5,777 nucleotides of DNA from Nocardioidaceae bacterium (GCA_020438665.1 JAGQUE010000452.1:1-5777); one strand, 5' to 3'. Shown: positions 1 to 5,686, counted from the first letter of the stretch. The notes: generated by a model from the letters alone, not told the origin. Program-made: numbers and translations.

Positions 1-1
1 C

Positions 2-469
2 AACCCCAAGGACCTGGAGCGGATGGCCCACGAGCTTATCAGCCTCGAACGTCGCATCGGCGACCTCGAGGACGAGGAGATCGAGGTCATGGAGCGACTC
101 GAGGAAGCGCAGACGCGGCTGGACTCCCTGACCAGCCAGGCGGCCGCGACCGATCGCCGCCTCGCCGACCTCGCCGATGCGCGGGACACCAAGACCGCCG
201 AGCTCGACGCCCAGGTGGGCGAGCTCGCGACGCGGCGCGGGCCGCTGGCCGCGGGCCTCCCGGCCGACCTCACCACGCTCTATGACCGGCTGCGGTCCAC
301 CAAGGCCGGCATCGGCGCCGCCGAGCTGCGTGCGCGTCAGTGCGGCGGCTGCCGACTGAGCCTCGACCCCGCCGAGCTCGCATCCATCAAGGCCGCCCCC
401 GAGGACGACGTGATCCGCTGCGAGGAGTGCCAGCGGATCCTGGTCCGCACCGCCGAGTCGGGACTGTGA
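2..469 (+). CDS. C4 zinc-ribbon, coiled-coil protein (DUF164 / Rv2229c family), 5'-truncated
   Basis: The reading frame is already open at base 2 and encodes N-P-K-D-L-E-R before the first ATG at 23. That stretch belongs to the conserved body of the family, so the real start lies upstream and ATG 23 is internal. Family members are about 240 residues long, so roughly 85-90 N-terminal residues are missing. The visible part is a charged, helical coiled coil (LERRIGDLEDEEIEVMERLE region) followed by a C-terminal zinc ribbon. Counting from the ATG at 23, C107-x2-C110 and C133-x2-C136 are the four likely zinc ligands. The biochemical role is not established; a nucleic-acid or protein scaffolding role is usually inferred. 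The stop is 4 bp before the RNase H/phosphatase start, which indicates an operon with translational coupling, as in mycobacteria (Rv2229c-Rv2228c). There a Nif3-like gene lies further upstream, which cannot be seen here. Confidence 0.9.
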   Translation, partial: NPKDLERMAHELISLERRIGDLEDEEIEVMERLEEAQTRLDSLTSQAAATDRRLADLADARDTKTAELDAQVGELATRRGPLAAGLPADLTTLYDRLRSTKAGIGAAELRARQCGGCRLSLDPAELASIKAAPEDDVIRCEECQRILVRTAESGL

Positions 470-473
470 CCCG

Positions 474-1682
474 GTGACCGAGATCCGGGCGGTCATCATC
501 GAGGCCGACGGTGGCTCACGTGGCAACCCGGGCCCGGCGGCGTACGGCGCGGTGCTCAAGAACGCCGACACCGGAGAGGTGATCGCCGAGGACGGCACCA
601 CCATCGGTGAGGCCACCAACAACGTTGCTGAGTATTCCGGGCTCATCGCCGGGCTGCGCATGGCCGAGGAGTTCGCCCCAGGCGCCGACATCGAGGTGCG
701 GATGGACTCCAAGCTCGTCGTCGAGCAGATGTCGGGCAACTGGAAGGTCAAGCACCCGTCGATGCGCCCGCTGGCCGTCGAGGCGAGCCGGCTGGCGCCG
801 TTCGGCACGACCTATGTGTGGGTGCCGCGCGAACGCAACAAGCATGCCGACCGGCTGGCCAACGAGGCGCTCGACGGCAAGCGGCACGGCGTCACCGTCG
901 GTGGCGAGCTCCCGAGCGAGCCGGTGGCCGCCGACGCTGCCGCATCGGTCGATCGGGTCGACCAGGCGGCACCCGCCGCGCCCGCCGGTCTCCGCGGCTG
1001 GTCACATCCGGGCGGCAAGCCCACCACGTTGATCCTGGTGCGCCATGGCGTGACCGCCCACACGGTCGAGAAGCGCTTCTCCGGAGGGCTGGCCAGCAGC
1101 AACCCGGGGCTCAGCGACGAGGGTCGTGCCCAGGTGCGGTCGACGGCCGAGTGGCTGGCTCCGATCGCCGATGACGTGGCGGCGATCGTCGCCTCCCCGG
1201 TGCAGCGCGCGTGGGAGTCGGGGGAGATCCTGGCCGAGCGGTTCGGGCTGCCGGCCGAGGCCGAGCCGGGCTTCGCCGAGATGGAGTTCGGGGTCTGGGA
1301 CGGGCTCACGTTCGCCGAGGTCGCCGAGCGGCACGGGGCCGACCTCGATGCATGGCTGGGTTCCCTCGATGCGCCGCCGGGCGGTCACGGGGAGTCCTTC
1401 CGAGTGGTGGAGAAGCGTGTGCTCGAGGGGCTCCAGCGCGTGATCGACCGCTATGCCGGCCGGACGGTCGTCGTCGCGAGCCACGTCACGCCGATCAAGA
1501 CCCTGGTCGCCCATGCGCTCGAGGCGCCGCTGCAGGCGGTCTATCGCATGGAGCTGGCCCCGGCGTCGGTCACGGTGATCACCTGGTTCACCGGCGGGTC
1601 CGACCTCACCGAGCCGATGGCGAGCCTGCGGCTGTTCAACGGCCGGCCCACCGACGACGTCTTCCAGGCCAGCCTCCGCTGA
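474..1682 (+). CDS. Bifunctional RNase H (type I fold) / histidine phosphatase (Rv2228c-like)
   Basis: This 402-residue protein fuses two enzymes. Residues about 1-135 form an RNase HI-type domain that cleaves the RNA strand of RNA-DNA hybrids. The expected acidic metal ligands are D12 (in DGGSRGNPG), E53 (NNVAEYSGL), D78 (MDSKLVVEQ) and D126 (NKHADRLANEA). A Pro/Ala-rich linker covers about residues 140-183. Residues about 184-402 form a histidine phosphatase (phosphoglycerate-mutase superfamily) domain: R190-H191-G192 with H191 as the phospho-acceptor, SPVQRA near 241-246, E269 as the probable acid, and the second histidine H337 in ASHVTP. Mycobacterial orthologues (Rv2228c, MSMEG_4305, called RnhC in some papers) have both activities, the phosphatase being CobC/alpha-ribazole-phosphatase-like. 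The start is GTG 474, directly before the first conserved strand. The Shine-Dalgarno is weak (GGGA at 460-463), consistent with coupling to the upstream gene. All key residues are present, so both halves are probably active. Confidence 0.95.
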   Translation: MTEIRAVIIEADGGSRGNPGPAAYGAVLKNADTGEVIAEDGTTIGEATNNVAEYSGLIAGLRMAEEFAPGADIEVRMDSKLVVEQMSGNWKVKHPSMRPLAVEASRLAPFGTTYVWVPRERNKHADRLANEALDGKRHGVTVGGELPSEPVAADAAASVDRVDQAAPAAPAGLRGWSHPGGKPTTLILVRHGVTAHTVEKRFSGGLASSNPGLSDEGRAQVRSTAEWLAPIADDVAAIVASPVQRAWESGEILAERFGLPAEAEPGFAEMEFGVWDGLTFAEVAERHGADLDAWLGSLDAPPGGHGESFRVVEKRVLEGLQRVIDRYAGRTVVVASHVTPIKTLVAHALEAPLQAVYRMELAPASVTVITWFTGGSDLTEPMASLRLFNGRPTDDVFQASLR

Positions 1683-1694
1683 GCGGCCACCGAC

Positions 1695-1719
1695 GGGCCC
1701 GAGATCGACGGCTCAGCCC
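1695..1719. terminator. Weak imperfect hairpin between convergent genes
   Basis: The 42-bp gap between the RNase H/phosphatase stop and the hydrolase stop contains GGGC (1695-1698) paired with GCCC (1716-1719) and GAG (1701-1703) paired with CTC (1712-1714). An internal bulge separates the two helices and the loop is 8 nt. There is no T-run on either side, so a bidirectional terminator role is only a guess from its position between converging genes. The 9-mer CTCAGCCCG also occurs twice here (1712-1720 and 1724-1732). On the minus strand this places a second in-frame TGA 12 bases after the hydrolase stop. Confidence 0.25.
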
Positions 1720-1724
1720 GGGTC

Positions 1725-2427
1725 TCAGCCCGCGGCCGCCTCGAGGATGACGCGGGCCAGGTCGACGGGCCGCGTCAGCTGGGGCCAGTGGCCGGCGGGC
1801 AGGTCGACATAGCTGACCGAGCGGATGCTGGCGAGCTCGGCGAGCGACGGCTCGCCGCCCTCCACCCAGCCGCGGAGGTCGTCGGCGCGATATTCGGGGC
1901 AGACCATGGTGACCGGAACGTCGAGGCGACGTGTGTCGGTGAGCCGCACCGGCTCGGTGAGCACGCCCTCGGGCACCGGGATCGCCGCGGCATAGAAGGC
2001 GGCCAGCTGGTCGGGGGAGAAGTCGACGATGTTGGCCTCCTCGCCGACCTCCGCCCAGTCGGGCATGGGCACCTCGCCGTTGTCGACGGGCAGCCCGCTG
2101 AGCAGCGGCTCGCCGTCGCCTGCCGGGAACCCGCCGATGTGGACGACATGCGCGACCCGGCCGGGCCGCGCGTCCAGGGGCTGCATGGGCGATCCCACAG
2201 CCGGCCGAGTGACCGACGAGCAGCACCGGTTCAGCCGCCGAGTCGAGGGCGGTGACCACGGCGCCCACGTGGTCGGACAGCGTGATGCCGCTGCGGTCAC
2301 TGTTGCGAGACTCCATGCCCGGGAGCGTGAGCGGGTGGCAGTGGTGGCCGGCCTCGGTCAGCACGGGGACGACCTCGTCCCAGGTCGAGCCGTTGAGCCA
2401 GAGGCCGGGGACCAGCACGATGTCCAT
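1725..2427 (-). pseudogene. Alpha/beta hydrolase, disrupted by a +1 frameshift
   Basis: Two minus-strand frames together encode one alpha/beta hydrolase. The N-terminal part starts at ATG 2425-2427 (MDIVLVPGLWLNGSTWDEV) and runs through the nucleophile elbow G-H-S-A-G, with Ser74 as nucleophile. At about 2177-2180 (GGGG on the plus strand) the frame changes. Removing one base joins HAA directly to LDARPGRVAHVVHIGGF, and the second frame then continues to the TGA at 1725-1727. It includes the C-terminal catalytic-His motif GHWPQLTRP. The repaired protein would be 233 residues, normal for the family. Read without repair, the first frame runs on as Arg-rich nonsense to about 1636. GAGGAG lies 9 nt before the ATG, which supports the start. 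Substrate is unknown; relatives include small esterases. Both halves keep coding character, so the lesion is recent or is a sequencing/assembly error. Programmed +1 frameshifting is possible but unlikely. The gene lies downstream of yaaA on the same strand (101-bp gap). Confidence 0.88.
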
Positions 2428-2436
2428 CGCGGAGAG

Positions 2437-2442
2437 CTCCTC
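2437..2442 (-). promoter_or_regulatory. Ribosome binding site of the hydrolase gene
   Basis: The minus strand reads GAGGAG here, 9 nt before ATG 2425-2427. It decides the start: the longer open frame extending upstream to 2601 would encode Arg-rich, non-conserved sequence overlapping the end of yaaA. Confidence 0.6.
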
Positions 2443-2469
2443 GTCTGCGTCGGTGGTAGGTCGCCCACC

Positions 2470-2475
2470 ACGGTA
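2470..2475 (-). promoter_or_regulatory. Candidate -10 box (TACCGT) for the hydrolase gene
   Basis: On the minus strand TACCGT fits the actinobacterial TANNNT pattern. It would give a leader of about 35 nt carrying the GAGGAG site. No convincing -35 hexamer is visible. The perfect palindrome at 2478-2494 begins 2 bp upstream. A six-base degenerate motif is weak evidence on its own. Confidence 0.35.
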
Positions 2476-2477
2476 CG

Positions 2478-2494
2478 GACCATCCCGGATGGTC
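2478..2494. promoter_or_regulatory. Perfect 8-1-8 palindrome, possible operator
   Basis: GACCATCC (2478-2485), a central C, and GGATGGTC (2487-2494) form a perfect inverted repeat with a one-base centre in the 101-bp gap between yaaA and the hydrolase gene. It lies 2 bp upstream of the candidate -10 box, inside the presumed -35/-10 spacer, where a dimeric repressor would block RNA polymerase. As RNA it could form a 7-bp stem with a 3-nt loop about 35 bp after the yaaA stop. No T-run follows, so an operator is preferred over a terminator. The regulator is not identifiable from this window. Confidence 0.45.
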
Positions 2495-2528
2495 GACTTC
2501 CGGGTGTCCGGCCGATGGGCGCTGTGGG

Positions 2529-3311
2529 TCAGGCGATCTCGGTGACGATGACGTCGACGCGGGTGCCGTGGCGCTCCGCGCCCCCGAGCTCGACGTCCCA
2601 CCCGAGCCCGGCGAGCACATCGGCCAGCTCGCCGGGCGTGCCCGGGTTGTCGCCCGCCACGAGCAGCGCCCGCACCAGCCGGCCCTTGGTCGCCTTGTTG
2701 AAGTGGCTGACGACCTTGCGCCTCCCGCCGCTCTCGTGGAGCACCCGGACGGTCGCCACCCGCCGGGCGAGCTCGCGGGGCGGTCGCCAGAACGCGGCGT
2801 AGGTCGTGGAGCGCAGGTCGAGCAGCAGCCCCGTCCCGAGCGCCTCGAGCACCGCTGGGCCGAGTGCGCCCCGCCAGACGCCGGCGACCGGGCCGACGCC
2901 GGGGAGACTGACGTCGCCGGACAGACGGTAGGACGGGATCCGGTCGGTGGGACGTACGACGCCGAAGAGCGAGGAGGTGATCGCCACCCGGGTGGATGCC
3001 CGGCGACGCGCCGCGGACGGCAGGGTGGCGAGACCGAGGTGGTCATAAAGGACGCCGGTATAGATCGCGTCGGCGCGCGCGGTGGGCGCCGTACGCAGCC
3101 CGGCGTTGCGCGCGACGAGATCGGCCTGGGTGGGGCCGAGACCGAGCGTCGCCGCGGCGCGGTCCGGCGCGGTGGCGCAGTGCTCGACCACGGCGTCGAG
3201 GATCCGTTCGCGGGCGCCCGTCAGGCCGGCGAAGCCCAAGCCGTCGAGGTCCAGCGCCGCGCCCCGCGAGGGGGCGGCCTTGCCTTCGCTCGGCGGCAGC
3301 AGGATCAGCAC
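2529..3311 (-). CDS. yaaA: YaaA-family (UPF0246/DUF328) peroxide stress protein
   Basis: The 260-residue product matches the YaaA family (E. coli YaaA is 258 residues). In E. coli YaaA limits intracellular free iron and so reduces peroxide damage; the biochemical activity is not firmly known. Recognisable features from the GTG start are the N-terminal strand LILLPPSEGK (2-11), YTGVLYDHL (84-92), the block SSLFGVVRPTDRIPSYRLSG (113-132), DLRSTTYAAFW (165-175) and the basic C-terminal signature VVSHFNKATKGRLVR (200-214). GTG 3311 is chosen because the conserved protein begins exactly there; the 46 further open codons upstream are not conserved-looking and run into the divergent gene. A TAGCCT box lies 7 nt before the GTG and there is no Shine-Dalgarno, which suggests a leaderless mRNA. 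The ending DVIVTEIA is typical. The downstream hydrolase lies 101 bp away and probably has its own promoter. Confidence 0.92.
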   Translation of the reverse strand: MLILLPPSEGKAAPSRGAALDLDGLGFAGLTGARERILDAVVEHCATAPDRAAATLGLGPTQADLVARNAGLRTAPTARADAIYTGVLYDHLGLATLPSAARRRASTRVAITSSLFGVVRPTDRIPSYRLSGDVSLPGVGPVAGVWRGALGPAVLEALGTGLLLDLRSTTYAAFWRPPRELARRVATVRVLHESGGRRKVVSHFNKATKGRLVRALLVAGDNPGTPGELADVLAGLGWDVELGGAERHGTRVDVIVTEIA

Positions 3312-3318
3312 GGGCGTC

Positions 3319-3324
3319 AGGCTA
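3319..3324 (-). promoter_or_regulatory. -10 box (TAGCCT) of yaaA, leaderless arrangement
   Basis: The minus strand reads TAGCCT, then 7 nt, then the GTG start at 3311. In actinobacteria a TANNNT box ending 6-8 nt before the start codon is the usual signature of a transcript that begins at the start codon. A possible -35 (TGGCGA, 3344-3349 on the minus strand) lies 19 bp upstream, inside a 14-base sequence that also occurs before the peptidase promoter. Confidence 0.55.
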
Positions 3325-3373
3325 GTGGCGTCCCAGCGGGTCGTCGCCAGCGGGGCGGCGACCGCCGCGTCGT

Positions 3374-3379
3374 TAGGGT
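3374..3379 (+). promoter_or_regulatory. -10 box (TAGGGT) of the RNB ribonuclease gene, leaderless arrangement
   Basis: TAGGGT is followed by 6 nt (GTGCCC) and then ATG 3386, so transcription would start at or next to the ATG. No Shine-Dalgarno lies in front of the ATG. This favours ATG 3386 over the in-frame GTG at 3380, which would fall between the -10 box and the expected transcription start. A GCGGCG/CGCCGC inverted repeat (3355-3360 and 3363-3368) lies just upstream and may be an operator or only GC-rich chance. No clear -35 is seen. Confidence 0.55.
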
Positions 3380-3385
3380 GTGCCC

Positions 3386-4837
3386 ATGCCGAGCAGCCGC
3401 GTGATGCGACTCCGCCGGGTCGCCGAGGACAGCGTCGACGCCACCTCACTGCGGGAGGGCATCGCGGCTATCCAGGCCGAACAGCAGGTCGCGCCGGCGT
3501 TCCCCTCCGACGTGGAGCAGGCCGCCGCCGCAGCGGCCGCAGCCCCGCGCCTGCCCGAGCTCGACCGCACCGACATCCCGCTGGTGACGATCGACCCGGA
3601 GGGCTCGATGGACCTCGACCAGGCGCTGCACATCGCCCGAGACGGCGACGGCTATCTGGTCCATTACGCGATCGCCGACGTGGCGGCGTTCGTGGCGCCC
3701 GGTGACCCGGTCGACCTCGAGGCGCGGCGCCGTGGGCAGACCTTCTATGGCGCAGACTCCAAGATCCCGCTCCATCCCAAGGTGCTCTCCGAGGACGCGG
3801 CGTCGCTGCTGCCCGACGTGGAGCGACCCGCGTTGCTGTGGACCCTCCGCGTCGACGCGGGCGGCGAGGGCACCGACATCCACGTCGAGCGGGCGCGGGT
3901 CCGGTCGCGGGCCAAGCTCGACTATGCCGGTGTCCAGCGCATGATCGACGACGGGACGGCCGACGAGCCGCTCCGCCTCCTGCGCGAGCTGGGGGAGAAG
4001 CGGCTCGCGCGCGAGGCCGCGCGGGGCGGCATCGACCTGCCCATGCCCGAGCAGGAGATCGACATCGACGGCCCGGAGTGGCGGCTGGAGTTCCGCTGCC
4101 TCATGCCCGTCGAACGGTGGAACGCCCAGATCTCGCTGCTGTGCGGCTTCGGCGCCGCCTCCCTCATGGTCTATGCCCGGGTCGGCCTGTTGCGGACGCT
4201 GCCGCCACCGGACCCGCGTGACGTGAAGCGCCTGCACCGCACCGCCAGAGCGCTCGGTATCGAGTGGCCCGCTGAGCAGCTCTATCCCGACTTCATCCGC
4301 TCCCTCGACCCACGCCTGCCCGCCCACGCCGCGATGGTGGTGGCATGTACGCGGCTCCTGCGGGGCAGCGGCTATGTCGCCTTCAACGGCGAGGTGCCGG
4401 CGCACCCTGAACACTCCGCGCTGTCGTCGGAATATGCCCACGTCACGGCACCGCTCCGCCGGCTGGTCGACCGCTTCACCGGCGAGGTCTGCGTCGCCTT
4501 GTGTGCCGGCGAGGACGTGCCGGCCTGGGTGATCGAGACGCTACCAACGCTGCCCGACATCATGCGTGAGTCCTCGCGCAAGGCGAGCTCCTATGAGCGT
4601 GCCATCGTCGACCTGGTCGAGGCCGGCGTGCTCCAGCACCGCGTGGGGGAGACCTTCGATGCCGCGGTGGTCGAGGTTGACGAGCCGGACGACCACAAGG
4701 GCGACATCACCATCCAGGAGCCCGCCATCGAGGCGCGGCTGCGCGCCGACGGCCCGCTGCCGCTCGGCTCCGACGTGCGCGTCCGCCTGGTCAGCGCCGA
4801 CCTGGCCGCGCGCAGGGTCGAGTTCGCCCTGGCCTGA
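3386..4837 (+). CDS. RNB-domain ribonuclease (RNase II/R family, actinobacterial short form)
   Basis: This 483-residue protein has an RNase II catalytic (RNB) domain at about residues 60-410, which degrades single-stranded RNA processively from the 3' end using Mg2+. The metal site reads D70-P-E-G-S-M-D76-L-D78-Q79. By alignment to E. coli RNase II these are D201, D207 and D209, but the fourth Asp (D210) is Gln here. The later motif HVTAPLRRLVDRF (352-364) corresponds to the TSPIRRY region that binds the scissile phosphate, and E404 in SSYERA probably matches RNase II E542. An N-terminal stretch of about 60 residues, partly Ala-rich (46-53), replaces the two cold-shock domains of RNase II/R. 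The last 60 residues look like a small S1/OB-type barrel. The protein is much shorter than RNase II (644) or RNase R (about 800). ATG 3386 is chosen from the leaderless -10 box. It is divergent from yaaA and convergent with the peptidase gene. Confidence 0.9.
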   Translation: MPSSRVMRLRRVAEDSVDATSLREGIAAIQAEQQVAPAFPSDVEQAAAAAAAAPRLPELDRTDIPLVTIDPEGSMDLDQALHIARDGDGYLVHYAIADVAAFVAPGDPVDLEARRRGQTFYGADSKIPLHPKVLSEDAASLLPDVERPALLWTLRVDAGGEGTDIHVERARVRSRAKLDYAGVQRMIDDGTADEPLRLLRELGEKRLAREAARGGIDLPMPEQEIDIDGPEWRLEFRCLMPVERWNAQISLLCGFGAASLMVYARVGLLRTLPPPDPRDVKRLHRTARALGIEWPAEQLYPDFIRSLDPRLPAHAAMVVACTRLLRGSGYVAFNGEVPAHPEHSALSSEYAHVTAPLRRLVDRFTGEVCVALCAGEDVPAWVIETLPTLPDIMRESSRKASSYERAIVDLVEAGVLQHRVGETFDAAVVEVDEPDDHKGDITIQEPAIEARLRADGPLPLGSDVRVRLVSADLAARRVEFALA

Positions 4838-4847
4838 ACGCCCGCCG

Positions 4848-5510
4848 TCATCGGGGGAAGTGGCGCCACGTCCCCTCGGAGACGACGTCGACCTCGTCGT
4901 CGACGACCCGGATAGCGGTCTGCTCGTCGATGGCGTAGCTCGGCACGTCCAGGTCGGCCGCCCAGCGCTCCGCGTCGGCCATCGTGTTGGTCGGGAACGC
5001 CTCGAGGTGGGGGAAGATCGAGAAGCCGACGACCCCGAGGGTGCGGTCGTCCGGGGCCGCTGCCCACTCGACGAAGTCGTCGCCGATACGCGGTGTCATC
5101 ACCATGCTGCCGGCGCTGACCCCGACCCAGACCGTGTCGGCGAGCGACGGGAACAGGTCGACCAGCCCGGACTCCCGCAGCCAGTGGGCGAGGTAGGTCG
5201 CATCGCCGCCGTCGACCAGGAGCACGTCGGCCTCGCGCACCCACGGCACCCAACGATCGGCGCCGATCGTGGGCAGCGCCGTCAGCTCGAGCACGCCGAG
5301 GGAGGCCCACCCCTGGCCCGTGAAAGGCTCCCGGCCCGCACCGGCCGCGATGAGCCCCTGCACGGATCTCGGGCCGCACATCGGATGTCCCCACTGGGCC
5401 GTCGGGACGACCAGCGCGTGCGACTCCTCGACCGGCTTGCCCAGCAGCTCGACGAGCGCCGTCCGGATGCTCGGGTTGGTCACGCCGCCGGAGGTGAGCA
5501 GCAACTTCAC
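4848..5510 (-). CDS. Peptidase family S51 protein (PepE / dipeptidase E-like)
   Basis: This 220-residue cytoplasmic protein resembles S51 serine peptidases (E. coli PepE, 229 residues, cleaves Asp-X dipeptides; cyanophycinase is related). The fold is that of class I glutamine amidotransferases with a Ser nucleophile. Visible motifs are the N-terminal strand MKLLLTSGG, LLVDGGDATYL (97-107; the GGD loop), the nucleophile elbow W-V-G-V-S132-A-G-S, and FPHLEAFPTN (166-175) with H168 as probable catalytic His. The acidic triad member cannot be assigned safely (D144 or D145 possible). It ends with SEGTWRHF, a common terminal motif in the family. GTG 5510 is chosen because GAGGAG lies 5 nt upstream and the first conserved strand follows at once. 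Substrate is unknown. Only 10 bp separate its stop from the RNB ribonuclease stop, with no room for a separate terminator. Both Tyr codons are TAC, unlike most of the window. Confidence 0.9.
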   Translation of the reverse strand: MKLLLTSGGVTNPSIRTALVELLGKPVEESHALVVPTAQWGHPMCGPRSVQGLIAAGAGREPFTGQGWASLGVLELTALPTIGADRWVPWVREADVLLVDGGDATYLAHWLRESGLVDLFPSLADTVWVGVSAGSMVMTPRIGDDFVEWAAAPDDRTLGVVGFSIFPHLEAFPTNTMADAERWAADLDVPSYAIDEQTAIRVVDDEVDVVSEGTWRHFPR

Positions 5511-5515
5511 AGGGT

Positions 5516-5521
5516 CTCCTC
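5516..5521 (-). promoter_or_regulatory. Ribosome binding site of the S51 peptidase gene
   Basis: GAGGAG on the minus strand, 5 nt before the GTG start. It is the strongest Shine-Dalgarno in the window by match and spacing and fixes the start codon. Confidence 0.7.
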
Positions 5522-5543
5522 GTGCGTCGACGACAAGGCACCG

Positions 5544-5549
5544 AACCTA
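5544..5549 (-). promoter_or_regulatory. Candidate -10 box (TAGGTT) of the S51 peptidase gene
   Basis: TAGGTT on the minus strand would start transcription near 5537 and give a leader of about 27 nt with the GAGGAG site. TGGCGA (5567-5572, minus strand) lies 17 bp upstream and is a partial match to a -35 hexamer (3 of 6 to TTGACA). The same 14 bases around it also precede the yaaA promoter. Confidence 0.5.
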
Positions 5550-5611
5550 GTCACGCGGCCCGGTCGTCGCCAGCGCCTCCCGGCGTACGGCGCGTCCGGG
5601 CCGTCGGTGGC

Positions 5612-5662
5612 GTTGAGTGGTGTGGGCGACGCATCTGCGGCGTCACCCGCACCGGTTAGTGG
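5612..5662. repeat. Imperfect 14-bp hairpin flanked by a short direct repeat
   Basis: Arms 5619-5632 and 5640-5653 pair over 14 positions around a 7-nt loop (5633-5639), with one G-U wobble and one C/A mismatch. On the opposite strand the wobble and mismatch exchange places, so either strand can fold. The arms sit between GTTGAGTGG (5612-5620) and GTTAGTGG (5655-5662), which differ by one base. No T-run follows. It could be a terminator for an unseen minus-strand gene to the right, a dispersed intergenic repeat, or a protein-binding site. The structure is directly visible; the role is not. Confidence 0.5.
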
Positions 5663-5686
5663 GGCTCCGGGCATGCCGGCGGCCCC
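5661..5686. repeat. GC-rich bulged hairpin
   Basis: GGGGC (5661-5665) pairs with GCCCC (5682-5686) and CCGG (5667-5670) with CCGG (5676-5679), leaving a one-base and a two-base bulge and the loop GCATG. It follows the larger hairpin directly and overlaps its right flanking repeat. No T-run is present. In DNA this GC-rich, short hairpins arise by chance, so function is uncertain. Confidence 0.3.

Noticed and set aside
2453..2471. GTGGT...ACCAC inverted repeat in the hydrolase leader
   Set aside because: Only 5 bp with a 9-nt loop; too short to separate from chance at this GC content.
3380..3385. GTG 3380 as start of the RNB ribonuclease
   Set aside because: It adds only two residues, has no Shine-Dalgarno, and would lie between the TAGGGT box and the expected transcription start.
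2568..3404. Plus-strand open frame of 278 codons opposite yaaA
   Set aside because: It has no recognisable motif, and the opposite strand encodes a complete YaaA with conserved motifs along its length.
4896..4907. Perfect 12-bp palindrome GTCGTCGACGAC inside the peptidase gene
   Set aside because: It is explained by codons for the Val/Asp repeat VVDDEVDVV near the C-terminus rather than by an operator.
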